In this document: positions 52,301 through 59,420 of the stretch, piece by piece | How the letters are laid out: each line of letters opens with the position of its first letter | Position numbering within the stretch: the stretch's first letter is position 1 | Assembly (NCBI GenBank): GCA_963727845.1 | Contig: CAVSHI010000002.1 | Coordinates: forward strand, 558,001-622,000 | Length of the DNA stretch: 64,000 nucleotides | Direction: 5' to 3' | DNA from: JBEKTW01 sp963727845 | GTDB taxonomy: Bacteria; Bacteroidota; Ignavibacteria; UBA10030; SZUA-254 | Made by a program: the position numbers and the translations under genes | The notes under the pieces: model-generated | The model's database searches: none | Seen by the model: only the letters and a program-made list of their open reading frames with translations | Told to the model about the DNA's origin: nothing

Positions 52301-52728
52301 ACACGAACGGCCGGACGCTGACATTGACGGACGGACTGGGTGGTCGGATAGTGAACAACGTGGTGTTGAACAACACGGGATCGATGAAGATAACGAACGC
52401 GAGCGTGAAGTCGCTGGTGCTGAGACTGGTGGACGGAGTGGCGGTGCCGAAGGAGTTCGCGTTGAGTCAGAACTATCCGAACCCGTTCAACCCGACGACG
52501 CGGTTCAATGTGGATGTACCGAAGACGACGAACGTCGACGTAATCGTGTACAACATACTGGGCCAGAAGGTGGCAACGTTGATGACCGGACAGCAATCGG
52601 CCGGTTACCACACGGTGGAATGGGACGGTCGAGACGCGCATGGATTGGTGGTGCCGAGCGGGATGTACTTTGTTCGGATGTCCGCCGACCAGTTCTCGTC
52701 AGTCCGCAAGGCCATGATGCTGAAATAG
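49372..52728 (+). CDS. Large T9SS-exported protein
   Basis: A 1,118-residue protein with a signal peptide (MKRIYFLLFLLLLSSMAVAQ) and a short basic stretch (RKGQSARKAITAYVKQKRQ). Residues about 60-720 have secreted beta-rich sequence with PFIYFGDTVNYAWIGMNGAMSL and similar motifs. WNILSLPV to GYWVKSNQTG (about 740-870) is a domain type often found before T9SS tails. A diverged relative of the FGV module (PPTVPDGVFDVRF) precedes the tail LSQNYPNPFNPTTRFNV ... SGMYFVRM ... RKAMMLK. The last 600 bases use G-ending codons far more than the 5' part. The function is unknown. Confidence 0.82.
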   Translation: MKRIYFLLFLLLLSSMAVAQKTQVLVNREGEVVPLRKGQSARKAITAYVKQKRQLEATQAACTNPLTLGWDLADYPSDNGFNTYHKDMIAINMLSPADGTMDTLFVYNDSNVNKDSTLYVRIMVSRIFPGNGPGYGQYAPYLPGVLTAINPTDSGGVAPSNTNVALCWGFFTSTNDLDGQANNPGYFPGLGIGGVAAFPGDATPPDTTAWVSTMHLQYPHAPASFPPTAEEIWGLGGYPFTKIKGNGYINAFNLGLIGAPAFKAGDPVMIVLETPGAHWDANDAVDDPAKTLYGIHTLSSPDADGLFHTTHDWKFYEHLGTCGVPGWIDRGSWEYNVWFKMTVTGNTAPHTTSITNLGTTLLAAPRDVIVSLEDCNFSAPGSAGVATAHMAYSVDGGPFQMLPLDFLGGSTFHGQIPAIAPTTGRPYSRAVQYYVAAADSQGLVMDSGIIHSYSILSFGNEYYYPDTAVACVPQIIKDTQGSNYLDTTSTLGVHTHPTWFEPPVTYPNVNKAPKDDGTAGPFPLGGPFIYFGDTVNYAWIGMNGAMSLSKFATDTIDVNDNGFYTDYDYYYQEAEHLGRGDTTGAGNIPRNFIATFWYDLLYADTSNVQYGRIFWKNDSCRFIAEFDSIGINYDVGPGNTGAFLQSPTTFRTILNKCDGTIQMQWDNVQESGAPVDTLSSVGLMGNEGRIIRPDTVATQVGSNPGFLKLFRGSENGPFQLKPRDGWCVEFHPTAGSVAASGWNILSLPVTPQGNNNAKTTLYPSAVSQAFTYRGGYVQSPTLAPGMGYWLKFPTANTYATAGLPVYNGVDSVKTDWNLVGSIVKPVLTSAIVQSPTNIVTSNYYGYNHGYVIATEIDPGKGYWVKSNQTGALQLTASSIPKATPGITDLTVLNKITVSDAAKYQQPLYVGSESQLKTPASFYELPPTVPDGVFDVRFASQRMLETYPDNMVAGKVYEYPISLQSSSYPVTVQWDIKNTNGRTLTLTDGLGGRIVNNVVLNNTGSMKITNASVKSLVLRLVDGVAVPKEFALSQNYPNPFNPTTRFNVDVPKTTNVDVIVYNILGQKVATLMTGQQSAGYHTVEWDGRDAHGLVVPSGMYFVRMSADQFSSVRKAMMLK

Positions 52729-52744
52729 TTTGAAAACCGGATGG

Positions 52745-52776
52745 GGCGCCCATCGCGCAACGATATGATGGGCGCC
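52745..52776. repeat. Palindrome after the 49372 gene
   Basis: GGCGCCCATC (52745-52754) pairs perfectly with GATGGGCGCC (52767-52776). No T tract follows, so it is a weak terminator candidate. Confidence 0.5.
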
Positions 52777-52850
52777 ACCTCTCCGGAGGATGCGACCAAG
52801 CATTGCAAGTAAACAATTAACCCACTCACATCATGTTAAAGAGGTATGTC

Positions 52851-54818
52851 ATGAATAGAATTACTGGTTTGTTCGTGTTGACATGCGTCTGCCTGCTCTT
52901 TGTGGTGACGTTCTCACCGATGCGGGCGCAGACCACCTTCACGACCCATATTTTGTGCACCGACGGCCTGGCGAGCGATTCGCTTTCACTGGGCATCGGA
53001 GTGAGTCCCCTTGCGACTTACGGTATCGATTCGACATTGCTCGGGGAGAAAGAACAGCCGCCGTTTCCACCGGTGGGAGTTTTTTACGCGGTTCTTGTAG
53101 ACCCCCGCGGCAACCGTGCAACTGGTCAGGGATTGTTGCTCGACCTGCGCCCGCTGTTCTGGGACGCCCAGTATGACACGTTTGAAATAGATTACCAGAG
53201 AGACTCATCGGCGGTGGCGAACCATCAGCAAATGACGTTCTCGTGGCCATCAAAGCTGGATTCGATCGGCAGCGGAATGCGCTGGAAAATGATCGACCCG
53301 GTTACGTACGGAAGCCTGATCAACGTCGATATGAACGCGCAGACTTCCTACGCGATCCCGCTTTCGTACAATGTCGGTCAGATTTGGATCATCAAATCCG
53401 ACCCTGTGAAGTTCCGTTCGTTCTGTTATACGACGATTGCCAACGACAAGGATCAGTTCGGTAAAGGCGGCAAGGCGAATGTCGGCAAAACGGCCATCCA
53501 CGACAAATTCACTGCGACGAAGACCCAGATGTGGTCTGCTCACGTGGACAGCGTGGTGCTGGCGTTCAGCGGTCCGGTCTACGATTCGACGCTTGTGTAC
53601 TCGCCTTTCACTTCCATAAAGGACAATAAGAACGACCACAAGGGCTTCTCTCTCTCCGGAGCCGCCGTTGATTCGCTCGGGACCTTTAACATCCACGGCA
53701 TCGGGCAGAAAGGCGCCATCCTGAAGCTGACAATAGCCGCATTCTACCATGGCGCTGCCGTTCCGAAGAAGGGCAAGAACTCCCTCAAGTGCGATTCGAT
53801 CGTTGTCAACACTCTCCAATTTCCGGAGCCCGATGTCACCAACCTCCTAACGTACATAATGGCGAACGCGACGTTCCCGACCACAGAAGGGCTCATCATT
53901 GGAGACCCGAGTTTCCACGGATACCAGGGTGGTGTGAAACCGAAGGACTCCACGTACTACGTGTACCATAAAAAATTGGCTGATGTCCAGAAGTCGCTAG
54001 TGAAATGGACCCAGAACGTGTCGACGATTCATACGGAACCGGGCACTCCGCATGTATTTTACCACGACATGCTCATCGGTGGCAAGATCATGAAGGCGAA
54101 AGTGGAAGGCCTGGCGCCCACAACGTCGTCCAACCCGTTGTTCGCGGAAGCGTTGACGCTGAAGTTGAACCTTCTGTTCAGCACGGTGGACTTCGCGGGG
54201 AACAACCTGAATCACGTTTTGATGGTTGATCCTGCGAGCAAGTTTGTCGGCATGAACCTGGCGGCTATTTCGGCCTTTGCCGATACGTTCATCACGAACC
54301 CGGCGAACGTCAAGAACCCGGCGTTGTCGTCGGTGGGCATCACCGACCTGTACAATGATTTGCACAGGATCAACTGCGCGTTCGAATCGTCGCTGGATAC
54401 GGTGAGCTGGTCGAATGCAAAGCCACTACTGACGGCCGCAGTATGCATTTCCGACGTTCCATACCTGAAGAGAGACATCGCGAACCCGTCCCGGACGGTT
54501 CCAATACAACAGGCGAATGCCGCAGTGCCTGTGGAATACACATTATTCCAGAATTATCCCAACCCCTTCAACCCGACGACCACGATTGAATTCAAGCTGC
54601 CGGTCACGTCATACGTGACGGTCGTTGTGTTCAATATGTTGGGTCAGGAAGTGGTGAAATTGGCCGACCATCAGCAGTTTGCTGAGGGCACGAGCCATGT
54701 TCAGTTCGACGCCGCTCGTTACGCGTCGGGCGTTTATTTCTATCGTATCCTTGTGAACGACCTGGCAAACGGTGCGATGAAGTTCCAGGAAGTTCGCAAG
54801 ATGATGTTGCTCAAATAA
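52851..54818 (+). CDS. T9SS-exported protein with the FGV-ATYGID module
   Basis: A 655-residue protein from ATG 52851, with AAAGAGG eight bases upstream; ATG 52833 is an alternative. A signal peptide (GLFVLTCVCLLFVVTFSPMRAQ) precedes the module (IGVSPLATYGIDSTLLGEKE, PPFPPVGVFYAVLVDPR). A middle region with FTATKTQMWSAHVDSVVLAF follows. The region ALTLKLNLLFS...DPASKFVGMNLAAISAFADTF resembles the corresponding part of the giant protein at 33782. The tail is LFQNYPNPFNPTTTIEF ... SGVYFYRI ... RKMMLLK. It is probably a surface protein of unknown function. Confidence 0.82.
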   Translation: MNRITGLFVLTCVCLLFVVTFSPMRAQTTFTTHILCTDGLASDSLSLGIGVSPLATYGIDSTLLGEKEQPPFPPVGVFYAVLVDPRGNRATGQGLLLDLRPLFWDAQYDTFEIDYQRDSSAVANHQQMTFSWPSKLDSIGSGMRWKMIDPVTYGSLINVDMNAQTSYAIPLSYNVGQIWIIKSDPVKFRSFCYTTIANDKDQFGKGGKANVGKTAIHDKFTATKTQMWSAHVDSVVLAFSGPVYDSTLVYSPFTSIKDNKNDHKGFSLSGAAVDSLGTFNIHGIGQKGAILKLTIAAFYHGAAVPKKGKNSLKCDSIVVNTLQFPEPDVTNLLTYIMANATFPTTEGLIIGDPSFHGYQGGVKPKDSTYYVYHKKLADVQKSLVKWTQNVSTIHTEPGTPHVFYHDMLIGGKIMKAKVEGLAPTTSSNPLFAEALTLKLNLLFSTVDFAGNNLNHVLMVDPASKFVGMNLAAISAFADTFITNPANVKNPALSSVGITDLYNDLHRINCAFESSLDTVSWSNAKPLLTAAVCISDVPYLKRDIANPSRTVPIQQANAAVPVEYTLFQNYPNPFNPTTTIEFKLPVTSYVTVVVFNMLGQEVVKLADHQQFAEGTSHVQFDAARYASGVYFYRILVNDLANGAMKFQEVRKMMLLK

Positions 54819-54832
54819 GCTGAAAATGGTCG

Positions 54833-54871
54833 TTTCCGTGGTCTTTTCCTGATAAGAGAAGACCACGGAAA
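54833..54871. terminator. Perfect 13-bp hairpin after the 52851 gene
   Basis: TTTCCGTGGTCTT (54833-54845) pairs with AAGACCACGGAAA (54859-54871). It lacks a following T tract, so termination would be inefficient or factor-dependent. Confidence 0.55.
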
Positions 54872-54885
54872 TCAGGCCGTGAGAG

Positions 54886-54914
54886 TTGCTATTAAGTTCA
54901 AGTTTACGTATAAT
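54886..54914 (+). promoter_or_regulatory. Sigma-70-like promoter for the pilin-like gene
   Basis: TTGCTA at 54886-54891, 17-bp spacer, a perfect TATAAT at 54909-54914. The leader is about 125 bases and ends in AAAGGAG before the ATG at 55048. Confidence 0.75.
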
Positions 54915-55047
54915 CATCACTATCTGAAAGGATGCGTCGGGGACCGAAGCGACGGCAATTTGGAAATCAAACTTTGAATAGAACACAAAAACCACAATTA
55001 AATTTCTAATCCACCAATTCATCAAATATCTTCAAAAGGAGTTACAC

Positions 55048-55617
55048 ATGAAAAGCTATATAGTTGTTGCGCTTGTGGCGATGTTCTGCCTCGGCTTGAA
55101 CCTTGCGATGGCTCAGCCAACCCAGCAGGCAGACATCCTGTTGCAGGTTACCGTTGGTGAGAATCCGTTGACGCTCACCGTCAACGCACCGATGGACGTT
55201 GCCGGTTTAACGGCGGGTCAGGACTTCGCGTTCGTACCCGATGGTGCAGGCAGCTATCTGGTTCCCGCGAACCCGGGCGCCGTTGTTCCGCCGATCATTA
55301 ACTCGGCTGCGGATGTGAGCATCTCCGGCGATCCGAACGCCACCGTGCTGGTGTCGTTTGCTCTTCCATCGGTACTGTATCCTTCCGTAGGCCCCGGCCT
55401 CGTGCACATCAGCTTCAACGGTACGTCCGCCATTTGGGGACTTGCCGGTGCGATGACGAACTACTTCGACCCGAGAGTTCCGACGCAGATCGTTCTGGAT
55501 CCGACGGGCGTAGGCACGAGCGTTGACCTTGGCGGTATCGTCAGCGTTGCTGCGAACTCGGTAGCCGACGTGTACACGGGCGATGCGATCATGACGGTGT
55601 CGTACGTTGGTAACTAA
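55048..55617 (+). CDS. Secreted DUF4402/pilin-like subunit
   Basis: A 189-residue protein with signal peptide MKSYIVVALVAMFCLGLNLAMA and a strong ribosome binding site. The mature N terminus alternates polar and hydrophobic residues (ADILLQVTVG), as in pilin donor strands. VSISGDPNATVLVSFALPS and the final strand VADVYTGDAIMTVSYVGN match the Ig-like pattern of DUF4402/fimbrial subunits. It has no T9SS tail and no cysteines in the mature part. A PapD-like chaperone and an usher-like gene follow, so it may be the secreted subunit of that system. Homology is weak and the assignment is partly contextual. Confidence 0.65.
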   Translation: MKSYIVVALVAMFCLGLNLAMAQPTQQADILLQVTVGENPLTLTVNAPMDVAGLTAGQDFAFVPDGAGSYLVPANPGAVVPPIINSAADVSISGDPNATVLVSFALPSVLYPSVGPGLVHISFNGTSAIWGLAGAMTNYFDPRVPTQIVLDPTGVGTSVDLGGIVSVAANSVADVYTGDAIMTVSYVGN

Positions 55618-55682
55618 CCACGAGCAATAATTAGCCGATGTCGGGATATCGATAAAGGTTAATCTTGGTTCAACAAGTGAAG

Positions 55683-55729
55683 AGGGGTAGTTCAGAATAC
55701 TCCTAACAAAAGCTGAACTACCCCTTTTT
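55683..55729 (+). terminator. Strong terminator between the subunit and chaperone genes
   Basis: AGGGGTAGTTCAG (55683-55695) pairs perfectly with CTGAACTACCCCT (55713-55725), followed by a T tract. It would make the subunit message more abundant than readthrough into the chaperone and usher-like genes. Confidence 0.9.
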
Positions 55730-55899
55730 GATTAAGATTCAAGTACGAGGGGACACGGTGTTGGCATTCTATCGGTTTCTCTTCCGCTGCAACGTTCGTT
55801 GGCAAGAAGTGCCGGTAGGATATGTTCTCTAAATCCTAAGGAAGGTGTGAACTAAATTATGTTGACAGACTACGAATTGAGGATGGAGGTCTGTTGAGG

Positions 55900-56748
55900 A
55901 TGAATTTTCCGGTCAACGCTGGGAGATTTTTTTTCGGTTTTGTACTGCTTGCCCTTTTCGCGTGCCTTGCGAATGCCTCGGTAACCGTGAATCCCAAATT
56001 TCTTTTTCTCGACGGCTCACGCCGCTCTGTTTCAGTCACCGTGACGAATCCCGGCGGCGAGGAGGCAGAAGTCTGGGTCGAGGTGAAATACGGCTACGAG
56101 ACCTCCGACAACAGCGGCAAGATTCTCATCCACTTCGATACCCTCGCGGTCGATGAACCCTCGGCCGCAACATGGATTCGATGTTATCCCCCGCGGTTCA
56201 TCGTCGGAGCGGGAGAAACCCAGACGATTCGCATCGCAGTGCGGCCTCCGGCAGGAACCGGTGAAGGAGAGTACTGGGCGCGAATTCTTGTGACGAGCAG
56301 ACTTCGCAACATTTCGCAATTGTCCCCCTCCGGCTTACTAAGCTCGGCCAAGTCCGGAATTAATCTCATGACTCAGTTGAGCCTCCCGTTTCATTACCGG
56401 GTGGGGAAAGTAACAACAGGCCTGCAGGTGACGAGTATGAATGCCTCCACTTCCGACACGGCCATCGTGGTTTCGATGCAGCTGGCAAAAGTCGGTAATG
56501 CGGCGTTCTGGGGATCGCGGGTCATCAAGATCACGAATGAATCCGGCAAAGTCGTCTCCACGGAGACAAAGAACGTGTGCGTTTATAAGACGCTTACGCT
56601 CATCGACAGGATTAACCGGACAAACCTCCCGTCGGGCACCTACAGTGTCGACGTGGAATTTGTCACGGGAAAGAGGACGGATTTGCGGGTTTCCGACCTT
56701 GTCCAAGCTCCGTCGGTTCATGCAGCAGCTTCGGTCCTGATACCTTGA
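55900..56748 (+). CDS. PapD-like periplasmic chaperone
   Basis: A 282-residue protein from ATG 55900, with GGAGGT 11 bases upstream. A signal peptide (FFFGFVLLALFACLANA) is followed by the N-terminal Ig domain VTVNPKFLFLDGSRRSVSVTVTNPGGEEAEVWVEV. The motif PPRFIVGAGETQTIRIAV and GEYWARILV match the G1/F1 region of pilus chaperones (COG3121). The C-terminal second Ig domain is divergent. Such chaperones complete the fold of pilin subunits in the periplasm. Its stop overlaps or nearly touches the start of the usher-like gene. Confidence 0.78.
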   Translation: MNFPVNAGRFFFGFVLLALFACLANASVTVNPKFLFLDGSRRSVSVTVTNPGGEEAEVWVEVKYGYETSDNSGKILIHFDTLAVDEPSAATWIRCYPPRFIVGAGETQTIRIAVRPPAGTGEGEYWARILVTSRLRNISQLSPSGLLSSAKSGINLMTQLSLPFHYRVGKVTTGLQVTSMNASTSDTAIVVSMQLAKVGNAAFWGSRVIKITNESGKVVSTETKNVCVYKTLTLIDRINRTNLPSGTYSVDVEFVTGKRTDLRVSDLVQAPSVHAAASVLIP

Positions 56749-56768
56749 ATGGGGCGGGTGGAACGGCC

Positions 56769-59354
56769 GTGCGACACTTCTTCGCCATCTTAGCCGGAAT
56801 CTGCATCTGGGGCTTCAACGCCTTCGGACAGCCCTTGCCCGATGAAAGAAACGTTGTCGAGCTGCGCGTCCAGGGGCTTGAAAAAAAGGAAATAAATATT
56901 CTTGTCAAGAATAACGAGGCCTATCTCCCCGTTGTAACCATTTTTAATTTTCTCGGCGTCAAAGCCGACTACGATTCGTCCGCGATCAAGGTGGACGGCT
57001 TCTTCAAGACACCCGACAGTTCCTATGTCATCGATCCGACGGCCGGCTTCGCGGCCATCGACGGCAGAAGCGTTGTGATGACAGACCAGGATTATGCGGT
57101 CGTCGCAAATGAACTCCTGGTCCGTATGGCGATTATCAACGAACTGCTGAACCTGGACATCACGTACAATCCCAAGAGACTTGTCGTCGAGGTCAAGAGG
57201 TTCCGGGATCTTCCGGCATATGTGGAGGTTCAACGCCACCACAGACTCCAGCAGATGGAAAAGCGGCAGAATCTCATTCCGGCGCCGGACGTCACCCTCG
57301 GGCGCGATGCGTCCGTTTTCGGGTCGGAGCGCCTGGATTGGAGTCTTACGTCGCACTTCACTTCGTCGCAGTACGTCGAAAGCAGGTATACACTCGCGCT
57401 CGGAGCACAGGTGCTGGGGGGCGACGGCACCGCAAGGCTGGTCGGCCTGTCTGAACCGCTCATTCACCTTAACGAGAACAACCTCCAGGGGCAGGTTCGC
57501 TTTCCGTTCCTCGATAATCCTGTTGTGCAGCAAGTCATCGTCGGCGACTATACAGACATGGGGATTCAACCCCGCACGGTGACGGGGGTTGAAATCACCA
57601 ACAAGCCGCTGGCCGAACGATACTTCTTCACCCGCGAGGTCTTCCGCGGACAATTTGAACCGAATAACAACGTTGAGCTCCGGGGTGGAATTGCCGGCTT
57701 CCAGCTCCAGCAAACCAACGACGAAGGGATGTACCAGTTCAACCTCCCGATAATCTACGGCGAGGGCAACATGGAAATCCATGCGTACGACCCGTGGGGG
57801 CAGGAACGCGTTTTGAGATACCGGCTCAACGTGCCACGGACGCTCCTTCCGCCAGGGGATATTGAATACTCACTCGAGGGTGGAAGAATCCGGCCGCCGT
57901 CGAACATGCTCGCATCTTCCGGGTATTTCAACTACGGCGTGTCCTCGCAACTCACGGTCGGGGGCAGGGTCGAGTACTATGACCTCGGAACCCCGACGGA
58001 CAAATTCTACCCCGCGCTCACCGGGACGTCTCTCCTCTCCAGCGGCCTTGCTTTCAATGCCGTCGTGGCGCCCTCCGCCGTCTCGCAGGCGGGACTCGAC
58101 TGGATATTCCCCAACTACGCCGAGATCTCCCTCACGGGGCAAAAGTATTCCGACAACGCCTTCTTTAACCCGACGCAGAGAAACGACAACATGAATGCCA
58201 CAGTGAGTCTCCCGTTTACCTGGAACGGAAGCAGTCTCACGGTGGGTTTGTTCGGCGAACAGGCGACCTCGCCGGGTTACCGGGATCGCCAAGTCCAGCT
58301 TTCCCTCTCCGGCATGTTCTCCATCTTCTCGCCCGCCTACAGCTCGTCGATGTCCTGGCAGACGGACGACGGGACGGGGATCACATCGAGGCTGACGTAT
58401 CTCTCCGACGGGTCGATGGCCGTGTATTTGCCCGCGGGAGTGGTCGCCATGGGCGAATTGATGTACGACCATATCACGCGCCAGGCGGAGGATATCCGGG
58501 TGCAGGTTTTCAAGCGTCTGCCCAACACTCTGCAAATCATGATGATGTATGAGCGCCTGCCTCTCTTTGAGTCGTACAACGTTGGATTGCAATTACAGTA
58601 TTACTTCCCATCGTTCAGGATTCAGGGGAACCTTGCAAACTCCGAGTTCAAGCAGTCCAACTATACGACGATGGAATCCGGCTCCATCAGCTTCGACCCA
58701 AAGTTCTTCTCGCTCTTCTTTGAAAACAGCCCGAGTTATGTCGGATACTCCGGGATGATCGTCCATCCGTTCCTGGACGCCAACGGGAACGGAGTTCAGG
58801 ATCGTGACGAAGAGACGATCGATAAGGGCCGCATTTACTTCGCAGACGTTACGCGGGCTGCAATGCCTTCAAATCTGGCGCCCGACAAGTTGTATGCAGA
58901 CCGTCTCCCGGTGTATGAAGAATACGACATCTTTCTCGACCCGCAGAGTCTTGACAACCCCGTCTGGGTGCCGGAGTTCAGCAGTATTCGAATGCTCTCG
59001 CAACCCAACTACATGCGACGTATCAATATCCCCGTCGTGAACGGCGGGTCAGTCCACGGAACGGTCACTCTGGCCGACGGCTCCATCAAGCCCCTCGAGG
59101 GTATCATCGTCAAGATTACTGCCCTCGGCGACGGGCACGGGACGAAAGGGTTCAACAAGACGATGAGCACGTTCTCGACCGGAGAATTTCAATTTGACCT
59201 GATCCCCCCGGGTTCATACCTCGTCGAGCTGGATCCCAATCAACCACAGGTGCGAGGATATGCAGCACAGCCTGCGAACAGGGAAGTGTCGATCGTCTCA
59301 AAAGCAGACGGCGATCTTGCAACAGGCGTGGATTTTGTCTTGAAAGCAAAGTAA
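56769..59354 (+). CDS. Usher-like outer-membrane beta-barrel protein
   Basis: An 861-residue protein from GTG 56769 (GGGTGG upstream; TTG 56745 overlapping the chaperone stop is an alternative). After a signal peptide (VRHFFAILAGICIWGFNAFG), residues about 25-140 form a beta-rich periplasmic domain (LPVVTIFNFLGVKADYDSSA). TGVEITNKPLAERYFFTREVF to MEIHAYDPWGQERVLRYRL is reminiscent of usher plug and barrel-start sequence. Many amphipathic strands follow to about residue 660. A calcium-loop-like HPFLDANGNGVQDRDEE and a carboxypeptidase-regulatory-like domain (GSVHGTVTLADGSIKPLEGI) end the chain. The usher role is inferred from topology, size and the chaperone neighbour. Confidence 0.65.
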   Translation: MRHFFAILAGICIWGFNAFGQPLPDERNVVELRVQGLEKKEINILVKNNEAYLPVVTIFNFLGVKADYDSSAIKVDGFFKTPDSSYVIDPTAGFAAIDGRSVVMTDQDYAVVANELLVRMAIINELLNLDITYNPKRLVVEVKRFRDLPAYVEVQRHHRLQQMEKRQNLIPAPDVTLGRDASVFGSERLDWSLTSHFTSSQYVESRYTLALGAQVLGGDGTARLVGLSEPLIHLNENNLQGQVRFPFLDNPVVQQVIVGDYTDMGIQPRTVTGVEITNKPLAERYFFTREVFRGQFEPNNNVELRGGIAGFQLQQTNDEGMYQFNLPIIYGEGNMEIHAYDPWGQERVLRYRLNVPRTLLPPGDIEYSLEGGRIRPPSNMLASSGYFNYGVSSQLTVGGRVEYYDLGTPTDKFYPALTGTSLLSSGLAFNAVVAPSAVSQAGLDWIFPNYAEISLTGQKYSDNAFFNPTQRNDNMNATVSLPFTWNGSSLTVGLFGEQATSPGYRDRQVQLSLSGMFSIFSPAYSSSMSWQTDDGTGITSRLTYLSDGSMAVYLPAGVVAMGELMYDHITRQAEDIRVQVFKRLPNTLQIMMMYERLPLFESYNVGLQLQYYFPSFRIQGNLANSEFKQSNYTTMESGSISFDPKFFSLFFENSPSYVGYSGMIVHPFLDANGNGVQDRDEETIDKGRIYFADVTRAAMPSNLAPDKLYADRLPVYEEYDIFLDPQSLDNPVWVPEFSSIRMLSQPNYMRRINIPVVNGGSVHGTVTLADGSIKPLEGIIVKITALGDGHGTKGFNKTMSTFSTGEFQFDLIPPGSYLVELDPNQPQVRGYAAQPANREVSIVSKADGDLATGVDFVLKAK

Positions 59355-59420
59355 TGCAGGCGGCGAATGATGAACGATGAAACGATAGCGAAACGGATGA
59401 GCGCAGGAAGGAGTGATACC

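Noticed and set aside
51409..52641. 410-codon minus-strand frame opposite the 49372 gene
   Set aside because: An Arg/His/Val-rich antisense translation typical of a shadow of the GC-rich, G-ending-codon region; the plus strand encodes a clear T9SS protein.
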